Positions 51,691-59,880 of a DNA stretch of 64,000 bases are shown piece after piece. Below the pieces are notes generated by a model. It saw nothing but the letters and a program-made list of their open reading frames with translations, searched no databases and was not told the origin of the DNA. The DNA is from Bog-473 sp052140165 (lineage in GTDB: Bacteria; Actinomycetota; Acidimicrobiia; Acidimicrobiales; RAAP-2), in NCBI GenBank assembly GCA_052140165.1, contig JBKQUM010000041.1:1-64000 (forward strand). Direction: 5' to 3'. Numbering within the stretch: the stretch's first letter is position 1; every line of letters starts with the position of its first letter. The position numbers were made by a program, and so were the translations under genes.

Positions 51691-52437
51691 TCATGGCGCT
51701 GAGTAACCCCCGTCGACGACGATCGCGGATCCGGTCGTCCAGCGCGATGCATCGCCCGCCAGATACGAGTACGCACCAACGAGGTCGGCCGCCGTTCCGA
51801 GCCCCAAGGGGTGCCTCGCGGCGATCGTATGAAGCGCATCTGGGGGAAGATCCGCATGGATCGCCGACCGGAATGTTCCTGGGCACACGCAGTTGACTCG
51901 GATTCCGTCGCGTGCATACTCGATAGCGGCGACCTTTGCGAGCTGAATCACGGCGGCCTTCGTCGCGCAGTAGGGAGCGGCATGAGTCCATGCCGTCAAC
52001 CCGGAGACCGACGCCGTCAACACGATGGATCCTGACCCCTGTGGTCGCATCACGGCGACCGCGGCACGGATGTTGTTGACCGCACCCAGGACGTTGATCC
52101 GGAACGCGCGTTCCCACTCTTCGGTGTCCAGGTTGTGGATGCGACCGTTCGCGGAGAGCACGCCGGCATTGCCGATCACGACGTCGAGATGGCCGAACCG
52201 CTTGACCGCCAGCGCGATCACGGACTCGACTTGGGAGAAGTCGCTCACGTCGGCGAGGATCGTCTCGATCGCACTCCCGGTCGCCGGGAGTGCGGCTCCG
52301 GTCGCCTCGAGCGATGCGGCACTGACATCGCTCAACACGAGGTCGGTCGCGGCTTCGCTTGCGAGCTGCTGCGCTATCGCCGCTCCGAGCGCGCCTCCCG
52401 CTCCCGTGATCGCCACGACCCGTCGTTGGGACGTCAT
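51691..52437 (-). CDS. SDR-family oxidoreductase
   Basis: The 248-residue classical SDR has TGAGGALG at 11-18, NAGVLS, the active site YCATKA near 152-156 and WTTGSAIVVDGGYSAP at the end. ATG 52437 overlaps the stop codon of the upstream SDR (ATGA), so the two genes are translated together. The longer open frame through the neighbour is spurious. A second dehydrogenase or epimerising pair acting on the same intermediate is suggested. Confidence 0.9.
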   Translation of the reverse strand: MTSQRRVVAITGAGGALGAAIAQQLASEAATDLVLSDVSAASLEATGAALPATGSAIETILADVSDFSQVESVIALAVKRFGHLDVVIGNAGVLSANGRIHNLDTEEWERAFRINVLGAVNNIRAAVAVMRPQGSGSIVLTASVSGLTAWTHAAPYCATKAAVIQLAKVAAIEYARDGIRVNCVCPGTFRSAIHADLPPDALHTIAARHPLGLGTAADLVGAYSYLAGDASRWTTGSAIVVDGGYSAP

Positions 52438-53213
52438 ACCAGCAGGTATCCGCCGTCGACGTTGAGGACCGTACCGGTGATGAATGCCGAGGCGTCGGAG
52501 GCCAGGAATTGATAGGCGCCGGCCAGGTCGGTGGGCGCTCCCCAGCGGCGGAGCGCGGTGTGGCCGGTGATGGAGGCCGAGAGCTCGGGATCCTTCACCC
52601 ACCCGTCGGCCAACGGCGAATCGAACCACCCCGGGGCGACGACGTTGACGGTGATCTCGACGGGAGCCAGGTCGAGTGCGAGCCCCTTGGCCATGCCGAC
52701 CAGGCCCGCCTTCGACGCGCTGTAGGCACTCAACCCTTTGCGCGGCCTCTCCCCGAGGACCGACCCCGTGAAGATCAGCCGGCCACCCACGCGCATGACC
52801 CGTGCCGCGGCGCGGGCCCCGAGGAACGCGCCTGTCAGGTTGACCTCCAGGACCTGCCGCCAGACCGAGACGTCCGTCCGCCGGGGGCCGGCCACGATCG
52901 GGGAGATCCCCGCATTGCAGATCCACACGTCGACGCCGCCCCATTCGGTCACCGTGGCATCGGCCACAGCCTCGTTGAAGTCTTCATCCGTGACGTCACC
53001 GCTGAGCACCAGGGACGGCCCGGGAATTGCCTCTGCGACCGTCTTCAGATCCCGTTCCGTCCGAGCGACCAGCGCGACAGATGCACCGGCATCGGAGAAG
53101 GCGTGCGCCAGCAGGGCACCCAGCCCGCGGCTGGCGCCGGTGATCACCACGCGCTTCCCTGAGACCGCGCCGGCGTCGGGGAACGACCCGGGGATCTCGA
53201 TCCGACTGATCAT
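52434..53213 (-). CDS. SDR-family oxidoreductase
   Basis: The 259-residue SDR shows TGASRGLG, CNAGISP, SVLGERPRKGLSAYSASKAG with catalytic Tyr/Lys, and ITGTVLNVDGGYLLV. An Arg after the second strand (VALVARTERDL) suggests NADP use. ATG 53213 follows AAGGAAAAG and is preferred over a frame that extends into the operator. It is first in a two-SDR operon and lies divergent from the fused E1 gene across the palindrome at 53230-53245. Confidence 0.9.
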   Translation of the reverse strand: MISRIEIPGSFPDAGAVSGKRVVITGASRGLGALLAHAFSDAGASVALVARTERDLKTVAEAIPGPSLVLSGDVTDEDFNEAVADATVTEWGGVDVWICNAGISPIVAGPRRTDVSVWRQVLEVNLTGAFLGARAAARVMRVGGRLIFTGSVLGERPRKGLSAYSASKAGLVGMAKGLALDLAPVEITVNVVAPGWFDSPLADGWVKDPELSASITGHTALRRWGAPTDLAGAYQFLASDASAFITGTVLNVDGGYLLV

Positions 53214-53229
53214 CGCTTTTCCTTGGTTG

Positions 53230-53245
53230 TACCGACCAGTACAAT
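53230..53245. promoter_or_regulatory. Operator, copy 1 of TGTACCG-N2-CGGTACA palindrome
   Basis: TGTACCGACCAGTACA, one mismatch from the ideal palindrome, is the centre of the SDR/E1 divergent promoter. It overlaps a TACAAT -10-like hexamer at 53242-53247 that reads toward the E1 gene, so a bound repressor would block it. Confidence 0.6.
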
Positions 53246-53254
53246 ACACACTTC

Positions 53255-55246
53255 GTGCCCATCGACCCGCCCCCGAGCTCCGGCTTTTCGCTGGTTGACC
53301 TCATCGAGATGCACCGCAGGATGGTGCGCATCCGTGGCTTCGAGGAGCGGGTGGCTGCGCTCTACCGCGACGGGGAGGTTCCCGGCTTCGTGCACCTGTC
53401 CATCGGCCAGGAGGCGACGGCCGTGGGCGCATGCTGGCCGCTCGACGTCGCCGACGTCATCACCTCGACACACCGTGGGCATGGCCACTGTCTGGCCAAG
53501 GGGCTCGATCCGACCGGGATGTTCGCAGAGCTGATGGGCAGGGAGCAGGGTACGAATCGTGGCCGGGGGGGCTCCATGCACATCGCCGACCCCACCATCG
53601 GAATCTTCGGTGCGAACGGGATCGTGGCGGCAGGGCTCCCGATCGCGGTGGGGGCGGCGCACGCGGCACAACTCCGAGACGACGGCCACGTCGCAGTGGC
53701 GTTCTTCGGCGACGGCGCGCCCGCGCAGGGAGCGTTCCACGAGGCGCTGAACCTGGCCGCCGTCTGGCGCCTGCCGGTGGTCTTCTTCTGCGAGAACAAC
53801 GGCTACGCAGAGTTCTCCGCGGCCTCCTCCCAGCATGTGGCCTCACTCGAGCTGCGAGCTGGGGGCTACGGGATCCCCTTCCTCTCGGTCGACGGCAACG
53901 ATGTGGCCGCCACTGCGGCCGCCATGGAGCGGGTGGTGCAGGCTGCACGTTCCGGGCACGGCCCTGCCGTCGTCGAGGCGGCTACCTACCGTTGGCACGG
54001 CCACTACGAAGGCGATCCAGAGCGCTACCGACCCCCTGACGAGGTCCAGGCCTGGCGGGCGCGTGACCCGCTCCTCGCCCACGAGCGCCGACTTCGGGAG
54101 GCCGGTGTCGAGGACGATGAGATCAAGGCGCTCGAGGCATCGATTGCCGAGGAACTCGACGGGGCTGTCGAGAGCGCCCGCCGGCTGTCGAGTCCGGCCG
54201 TGGCCACGTTGTCCGACTTCGTCGTACGGACGAGACCAGTCCGATCGGAGCCGCCGCCGCCCCGTGAAGAAGCACCGGTGTTCCGCACCATGGACGCGGT
54301 ACGCATGGCGCTCGAGGCCGAGCTCGACGAGGACGATCGTGTGTTCATCGCCGGTATCGACGTCGGTGCGGGGGGAAACGTCTTTGGGCTCACCCGCGGA
54401 CTTGCCGATCGGTTCGGCGAGCGGGTGCGTGACACCCCGATTTCCGAGACGGCGATCATCGGCCTCGGCGTGGGTGCCGCGATGGCCGGGATGCGCCCTG
54501 TCGTCGAGCTGATGTACCTCGACTTCCTCGGGGTCTGCTTCGACCAGCTGCTCAACCAGGCGGCAAAGCTGCCCTTCATGACCGGCGGGGCCGCCCAAAT
54601 GGCGCTGACCGTGCGGACCCAGTTTGGCGCCGGGCGGTCCTCGGGGAGCCAGCACTCGCAGAGCCTCGAGGCGCTTCTGGCGCACATCCCCGGGCTGAGC
54701 GTCGTCATGCCCTCGACGCCGGCTGACACGTACGGTCTCCTGCGCGCCTCAATCCAGGATCCCAACCCGGTGGTCTTCATTGAGAACCGGCTTCTGTACG
54801 GTATGAAGGGTCCGCAGCCGCCGCCCGATTACGTCCTCCCCATCGGCAAGGCCGCGGTCGTCCGGCGAGGGACCCACGTCACCGTTGTGTCGGTGTCCCG
54901 GATGGTGCACGAGGTCGTGGCCGCAGCCGAACGCGTCGCGGACGAGGGGATCTCGGTGGAGGTGATCGACCTGAGAACCGTCGCTCCCCTCGACGTCGCT
55001 CCGATTCTGGAATCGGTGCACAAGACAAGCCGCCTGCTCATCGCGCATGAAGCGGTCGTCCCGTTCGGCATCGGCGCGGAAATTGCGGCCACCGTGGCTC
55101 GCGAGGGCTTCTGGGATCTCGACGCCCCGATCGAGCGGATCGGCGCCGCGCCCACACCGCCCCCGTATGCGCCCGATCTCGAACGAGCCTGGCTTCCCGA
55201 CCGCGACGACATCGCCGAGGCCATTCGCCGCCTCGTTGCCGTGTAG
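53255..55246 (+). CDS. Thiamine-dependent dehydrogenase E1, alpha and beta subunits fused
   Basis: The 663-residue protein has the alpha part (1-~335) with the TPP motif FGDGAPAQGAFHEALNLAAV and the THRGHGHCLAKG loop. The beta part (~345-663) has DTPISETAIIGLGVGAAMAGMRPVVE and a C-terminal domain with IDLRTVAPLD. It resembles acetoin- or branched-chain-keto-acid-dehydrogenase E1 (alpha2beta2), usually two genes. No E2 or E3 is nearby. GTG 53255 starts within a few bases of a plausible start site (TACAAT at 53242), so the message may be leaderless; there is no ribosome site. Confidence 0.9.
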   Translation: MPIDPPPSSGFSLVDLIEMHRRMVRIRGFEERVAALYRDGEVPGFVHLSIGQEATAVGACWPLDVADVITSTHRGHGHCLAKGLDPTGMFAELMGREQGTNRGRGGSMHIADPTIGIFGANGIVAAGLPIAVGAAHAAQLRDDGHVAVAFFGDGAPAQGAFHEALNLAAVWRLPVVFFCENNGYAEFSAASSQHVASLELRAGGYGIPFLSVDGNDVAATAAAMERVVQAARSGHGPAVVEAATYRWHGHYEGDPERYRPPDEVQAWRARDPLLAHERRLREAGVEDDEIKALEASIAEELDGAVESARRLSSPAVATLSDFVVRTRPVRSEPPPPREEAPVFRTMDAVRMALEAELDEDDRVFIAGIDVGAGGNVFGLTRGLADRFGERVRDTPISETAIIGLGVGAAMAGMRPVVELMYLDFLGVCFDQLLNQAAKLPFMTGGAAQMALTVRTQFGAGRSSGSQHSQSLEALLAHIPGLSVVMPSTPADTYGLLRASIQDPNPVVFIENRLLYGMKGPQPPPDYVLPIGKAAVVRRGTHVTVVSVSRMVHEVVAAAERVADEGISVEVIDLRTVAPLDVAPILESVHKTSRLLIAHEAVVPFGIGAEIAATVAREGFWDLDAPIERIGAAPTPPPYAPDLERAWLPDRDDIAEAIRRLVAV

Positions 55247-55247
55247 G

Positions 55248-56396
55248 TCAGCAGCCCAACAGGCGCGCGATCACCAAGTGCTGAATCTCGTTCGTGCCCT
55301 CACCGATCTCGAGCACCTTTGAGTCGCAGTAGAAGCGCGCCACCGGCGTCTCGAGCATGTAACCCAGGCCTCCGTGGATCTGGACCGCCTCCGATGCAGC
55401 CCACGCCGCCACTCGGCTGGCCTTCAACTTGGCCATCGCCGCTTCCTTCTGGAACCCCTGACCCGAGTCCCGCAAGTACGCCGCCCGGTAGGTCAGCCAG
55501 CGCGCCGCCTCGAGCTCTGTGGCGATGTCCGCCAGCTTGAACTGGACGGCTTGAAATTTCGAGATCGGCTGACCGAATTGCACCCGCTGGGCCGCGTACT
55601 CAGTGGCCATGTCGAGCACCGCTTGGGTCAAGCTGAGCGACAGTGCGGCGATTGAGATGCGCCCGACTTCGAGCGTCCGCAGGAACTGCCCGAGTCCCAT
55701 GTTGGGATCACCGACGAGGTGATCGTCCGGGACCCAGACGTCGTCCAGGTACAGCTCGCGTGTGTCAAGACCGCGCCAGCCAATGCCGCGCATCTTCGGC
55801 CCCATGGTGAAACCCGGCGTGCCCTTCTCGACGACGAGGCTGCCATAGGCCGGCGCCCGGTCCGCATCGGACTCCGTACGCGCCAGCAGCGTCACGCCAA
55901 AGGACATATCGGTTCCCGCATTGGAGATGAACGTCTTCCGACCGTTGATCAGCCAGCCGCCGTCGCTCCGTTCGGCACGGGTACGGATCCCACGGGCATC
56001 AGAACCCGCGTCGGGCTCGGTCAGCCCGAATGCGCCGAGCACGCGACCCTCGGCGAGCGGTCGGAGCCAACGTTCCCGCTGATGGTCGTTTCCGAAGAGG
56101 TACAAGGGCAATGAGCCGATGGTGGCGTGCGCCTGCCACGCTGCCGCCACGGACTGGTCCGCTCGCCCGATCTGCTCCATCGCGGCGACGAAGCCGATCG
56201 TCGACATGCCGATTCCGCCCCACTCTTCTGGGATGAGGATGCCCAGAAGCCCCAGCTCTCCCATCTCTCGGAGCAGGTCCGTCGGGCACCGCGCCTCGTC
56301 CCATGCCAGCGGCGCACGGTGTGCGATCTCGCGTTGCGCGAAGTCGCGGCAGAGCTCGACGAGGTCGCGTTCGGTTTCGTTGAGGGAAAGGTCCAC
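55248..56396 (-). CDS. Acyl-CoA dehydrogenase
   Basis: The 382-residue flavoenzyme introduces a 2,3-double bond in an acyl-CoA. It shows LTEPDAGSDARGIRTRA, INGRKTFISNAG, VQFGQPISKFQAVQFKLAD, QIHGGLGYMLETPVARFYCD and the C-terminal EIGEGTNEIQHLVIARLL with the catalytic Glu. GTG 56396 is the start, two bases after the upstream SDR stop, with no clear ribosome site, so translation depends on coupling. The electron-transfer flavoprotein is not in the window. It is convergent with E1, only one base apart. Confidence 0.93.
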   Translation of the reverse strand: MDLSLNETERDLVELCRDFAQREIAHRAPLAWDEARCPTDLLREMGELGLLGILIPEEWGGIGMSTIGFVAAMEQIGRADQSVAAAWQAHATIGSLPLYLFGNDHQRERWLRPLAEGRVLGAFGLTEPDAGSDARGIRTRAERSDGGWLINGRKTFISNAGTDMSFGVTLLARTESDADRAPAYGSLVVEKGTPGFTMGPKMRGIGWRGLDTRELYLDDVWVPDDHLVGDPNMGLGQFLRTLEVGRISIAALSLSLTQAVLDMATEYAAQRVQFGQPISKFQAVQFKLADIATELEAARWLTYRAAYLRDSGQGFQKEAAMAKLKASRVAAWAASEAVQIHGGLGYMLETPVARFYCDSKVLEIGEGTNEIQHLVIARLLGC

Positions 56397-56398
56397 GT

Positions 56399-57346
56399 CT
56401 AGGAGGCAGCAGATCCCGGTCCCGCTGGGGACAGGTGTTCCATGAAGGCGGCCGACCAGGCCATCAGGTCGGCAGGGATGAAGTAGCCGGTCTCGTCGTT
56501 GATCGTCTCCCAGTGCTGGGCGATGTCCTCGACCGTCGGCTGGCTGGTCGGGTGGACGTAGCCGGGGGTGGAAGCGATGAAGATGCGGGCGAACCGACCA
56601 GCTCCGGCCGCGTAGATCTCGCCGCTGACCGGGCAGGATTCGTGGGCGAGGAAGGCGACCATCGGTGCGACGAGGTCCGCCGACATGGGCGACGACTCTG
56701 TGCCTTGGCCGGGCGAGGTCGCCTCGGCGGTTGGTTGGCCCGCCATCCTGGTGAAGGCCGCCGGCGCAATGAGGTTGACCCTGATCCCATGGGCAGCTCC
56801 GGCGGTCGTCAGGCTGCGGGTGAGTCCGATGACGGCCGCCTTGGCGGTCGCATAGGAGATGTTGTTGGGCAGCCCGAAGATTCCCGACGAGGTGGTCATG
56901 ACGATGCGGCCGTAGCCCTGTTCGACCATGTGCGGCCAGGCGGCGCGGGTGGTGTTGAACGACCCGATCGTGTGCACGGCAAGGTGGCTGGCGAGGTTGT
57001 CCGAGTCGGCGCCCGGAAACCCCGCCCACCGGATGATGCCGGCGTTGTTCACCAGGATGTCGAGGCGTCCGAACCGTTCCACTGCCGAGTCGATGAGCGC
57101 CTGTGCGCCCCCGGCTGTGGCCACATCGTTGCCATCCGCGGTCGCGGTGCCGCCTGCGGCCACGATCTCTGCCGCGACTGCGGACGCCACCCCTGCGTCG
57201 GCTCCGAGGCCATCGATGGTGCCGCCCAGGTCGTTGACGACGACGTTCGCTCCTCGGTCGGCCAGCAAGAGCGCGTGGGCTCGGCCGATCCCGCGACCCG
57301 CGCCCGTGACGATCGCGACGCGCCCCTCGAAGCTGTACGTGCTCAT
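56399..57346 (-). CDS. SDR-family oxidoreductase, MFE-2-like
   Basis: The 315-residue SDR with TGAGRGIG at 14-21, VVNDLGG, NNAG, TTSSGIFGLPNNISYATAKA and a 50-residue C-terminal extension is similar throughout to the SDR at 16525-17457. This group includes the 3-hydroxyacyl-CoA dehydrogenase part of peroxisomal multifunctional enzyme 2, so acting as the beta-oxidation dehydrogenase next to the acyl-CoA dehydrogenase is reasonable. ATG 57346 has GAGGGGCGGG upstream. It lies in a three-gene run: amidohydrolase, SDR, acyl-CoA dehydrogenase. Confidence 0.9.
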   Translation of the reverse strand: MSTYSFEGRVAIVTGAGRGIGRAHALLLADRGANVVVNDLGGTIDGLGADAGVASAVAAEIVAAGGTATADGNDVATAGGAQALIDSAVERFGRLDILVNNAGIIRWAGFPGADSDNLASHLAVHTIGSFNTTRAAWPHMVEQGYGRIVMTTSSGIFGLPNNISYATAKAAVIGLTRSLTTAGAAHGIRVNLIAPAAFTRMAGQPTAEATSPGQGTESSPMSADLVAPMVAFLAHESCPVSGEIYAAGAGRFARIFIASTPGYVHPTSQPTVEDIAQHWETINDETGYFIPADLMAWSAAFMEHLSPAGPGSAAS

Positions 57347-57384
57347 TTGCCCGCCCCTCAGTGCAGCTGACTCGGGGGGGTGCC

Positions 57385-58644
57385 CTAGTTCCGGGGCGCC
57401 GCTGCGGCCACCGGAGCGTTGTACCCGAGGATCCGGCCGAGCGTGCCACCGACCATGGCGGCACGCTCGTCTTCCGGTACGTCCGCGAAGAGCCGGGCCA
57501 TGAGCTCCTTGCTGCCCCGGAACGTGCCCTCGGCGTGCGGGTAGTCGTTGCCCCACACGATCGTCGACAACCCCGTGATGTGACGGCAGGCGACCGCCAC
57601 GGGGTCGTCCTGGAACGAGACGTGGAACTGGCGTTGGACGTACTCGCTGGGCATGAGCGGATACGGCCACTTTTCGTTGAGGCGGAACAGCTGCGCCATG
57701 CCACTCTGTTCCTCGGGGGGGCGGCTGTCGTCCCAGACGCCCAGCCACCAGTCCGGGTCTTGTCCGATCCCGGTCACCCAGCACTTGTCCATGCTGCCCA
57801 CCAGTGACGCGAGCCAGTGGGCGTTGAACTCGATCAAGGCGAAGTGGAGGTCCGGGTAGCGCTCGGGCACGCCACCGCCGACGAGCTGGCATATGACCTG
57901 CTGGGGGACGATCGTGCTGTAAATCGCCTGCGTGACCATCCGCTTGGCTGCCGCCTTTTCGGTCATCGGTTGGTTGACCTGTGCGGCGTTCTCCATGACG
58001 ACCTTGAGCGTGGTGGACTCGGGGTCGTTGATCTTCACGCCGCCCGTCTGGGTGTGGATGAACACGTGCACACCGTTCGCCTGGGCCGCCGCCCACACGG
58101 GGTCGAGGTCCCGCGAGTAGTACGGCTTCGGCGGCGTCGCGGGCAGGAGGATCGCACGGAACCCGCCCGCCGCGACCCGTTCGATCTCAGCCACCGCGTC
58201 GTCGACGTCGGTCAGAGGAACGGGGGCCGTGGGTGCAAGACGCGAGAAGTACGGAGTGAACCGTTCCATGATGTAGTCGTTGTAGACGCGTGCATGCGCC
58301 AGGGACAGCTCGTGGTCGTCGGAGTAAAGACCGAAGAGCGAAAGGTTCGGGTGCATCACACCGACATCGACCCCGTCGAGAGCGAGGTCCTCGACGATCA
58401 GCTCGGGGTCGCCCTCGGGCATCCGCCCGCTCGTCTGGCGGTACCGGGAGATCGTCCAGCCCTCGAACCCGGGCGTGTGCAGTCGCCGGAATATCCGGGC
58501 TCCGCCCTCGACGAGCGGCTCAATCTCGAAGTCGTCCTCCCACACTCCCCGGTCCCGCAGGTGCTTGGGCAGGCGGGTGACGAAGAGATCGGTGGGCTCC
58601 AGGATGTGCCCGTCGGCGGAAACGACGAGTTGCGTCTCTGTCAT
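57385..58644 (-). CDS. Amidohydrolase-2 family metal-dependent hydrolase/decarboxylase
   Basis: The 419-residue TIM-barrel protein is related to aminocarboxymuconate-semialdehyde decarboxylase. The N-terminal SADGHILEPTDLF uses DxH instead of HxH, as is common in this branch. GVHVFIHTQTGG, FNAHWLAS and WGNDYPHAEGTFRGS provide the metal His and catalytic Asp/His. It may cleave a ring-derived acid or amide. It is first in the operon with the MFE-2-like SDR and acyl-CoA dehydrogenase, and its promoter carries the second palindrome copy. Confidence 0.88.
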   Translation of the reverse strand: MTETQLVVSADGHILEPTDLFVTRLPKHLRDRGVWEDDFEIEPLVEGGARIFRRLHTPGFEGWTISRYRQTSGRMPEGDPELIVEDLALDGVDVGVMHPNLSLFGLYSDDHELSLAHARVYNDYIMERFTPYFSRLAPTAPVPLTDVDDAVAEIERVAAGGFRAILLPATPPKPYYSRDLDPVWAAAQANGVHVFIHTQTGGVKINDPESTTLKVVMENAAQVNQPMTEKAAAKRMVTQAIYSTIVPQQVICQLVGGGVPERYPDLHFALIEFNAHWLASLVGSMDKCWVTGIGQDPDWWLGVWDDSRPPEEQSGMAQLFRLNEKWPYPLMPSEYVQRQFHVSFQDDPVAVACRHITGLSTIVWGNDYPHAEGTFRGSKELMARLFADVPEDERAAMVGGTLGRILGYNAPVAAAAPRN

Positions 58645-58735
58645 GGTCGTGACCTTCCTGCGCGTAGACGCAAGATCTCCTATCGCGGGCTGACCAGGCG
58701 TGCACGCACGCGGTACCCTGCGGCTCGAGTGTAGA

Positions 58736-58751
58736 CCAACCGGTCGGTACA
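58736..58751. promoter_or_regulatory. Operator, copy 2 of TGTACCG-N2-CGGTACA palindrome
   Basis: CCAACCGGTCGGTACA has a perfect right arm and three mismatches in the left arm. It lies between the amidohydrolase and cyclase-family genes, 53 bp before the latter's start. Confidence 0.5.
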
Positions 58752-58803
58752 GGCAACGCGGACAGCCCGTCGCGGATGCCTGCGGCCAGAAGGAGACGAG
58801 ACC

Positions 58804-59862
58804 GTGACGAAGCGGTGGAAGCAGAGGCCGCCAGGTTCGACGTGGGGTGACTGGGGCGAGGACGACGAGCTGGGCCGGATCAACCTGCTCACTCCCGAGA
58901 AGGTCCTCGAGGGCGTGAGGGAGGTTGAGGCCGGCCGCAGCTTTTGCCTGAGCCTGCCCCTGGACTACCCGGGAGGCACTTCATTGAACCAGAGGCGGCA
59001 CCCTCCGGTCCTGGCGCCGACCGAGGACATGGAGGGAAACCCGGGCACGTTCTTCAACGTTCCGATGAGCACGATGAAGAAGTTCGGCGATCCCAAGTAC
59101 GTGGACGTCTGGGCTGACGACGTCGTGACCCTCTCGCTGCAGTACTCGACACAGTGGGACTCGCTGGCGCACGTCGGTGCCGAGTTCGATGCGGACGGCG
59201 ACGGGATTGAGGAGGCGGTTTACTACAACGGGTACCGTGCCGGGGAGGACCTGGTCGGGCCGAAGGCCGACGCCGCGGGGGACGGTGGTGCGCACCGCTC
59301 CTTCGCCCGCCACCTCGGCTTGGAGCACATGGCGTACAAGGGCGTCCAGGGACGGGGCGTCCTGGTCGATCTGGCCCACCACCTGGGTCACGAGTGGCGC
59401 GGGGTTGACCTGAGGACGCTCAAGGAGATCATGGCGGCCGACAACGTCGTCGTTGAGCCGGGCGACATGCTCCTTTTGCACACCGGTTTCGCCACGGAGG
59501 TCCTGAAGTGGAACCGCGACCCGGATCCGGTGAAGATCCACACGCTGTGCACCTACCTCGATGCCCGGGACGAGTCACTTCTGCAGTGGATCAGCGATTC
59601 ACAGATTTCGGCCTTGGTGGCGGACAACTACGCCGTCGAAGGGATGGTCGGCAAGGATCGGGACGAGAGCCGGCACTCGTTCCTTCCGATCCACCATCTG
59701 TGCCTGTTCCGGCTCGGCGTCCCCCTGGGGGAGATGTGGTACTTGCACGAGCTCGCGTCGTGGCTGCGCGAGCACGGCCGGAGCCGATTCCTGCTCACCG
59801 CGCCGCCGCTGCGCTTGCCCGGAGCGGTCGGCTCCCCGTTGACACCCGTCGCGACGGTCTGA
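58804..59862 (+). CDS. Cyclase-family (kynurenine-formamidase-like) hydrolase
   Basis: The 352-residue protein of the cyclase family (PF04199 type) shows WGDWGEDDELGRINLLTPEKV, QYSTQWDSLAHVGAEFD, GRGVLVDLAHHLG, LLLHTGFATEV and LPIHHLCLFRLGVPLGEMWYL. The metal motif is the Q-W-D-S-L-A-H variant typical of longer actinobacterial members. These hydrolyse amide or ring carbonyl bonds. The GTG start follows AGAAGGAGA. It is divergent from the amidohydrolase operon, and its end is 18 bp from the convergent monooxygenase gene. Confidence 0.88.
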   Translation: MTKRWKQRPPGSTWGDWGEDDELGRINLLTPEKVLEGVREVEAGRSFCLSLPLDYPGGTSLNQRRHPPVLAPTEDMEGNPGTFFNVPMSTMKKFGDPKYVDVWADDVVTLSLQYSTQWDSLAHVGAEFDADGDGIEEAVYYNGYRAGEDLVGPKADAAGDGGAHRSFARHLGLEHMAYKGVQGRGVLVDLAHHLGHEWRGVDLRTLKEIMAADNVVVEPGDMLLLHTGFATEVLKWNRDPDPVKIHTLCTYLDARDESLLQWISDSQISALVADNYAVEGMVGKDRDESRHSFLPIHHLCLFRLGVPLGEMWYLHELASWLREHGRSRFLLTAPPLRLPGAVGSPLTPVATV

Positions 59863-59880
59863 GGAGTTCGGGATTCGGAT

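Noticed and set aside
55248..57704. Single 818-residue protein on the minus strand
   Set aside because: The frame starts in another frame of the amidohydrolase and SDR genes; only its acyl-CoA dehydrogenase part from 56396 is real.
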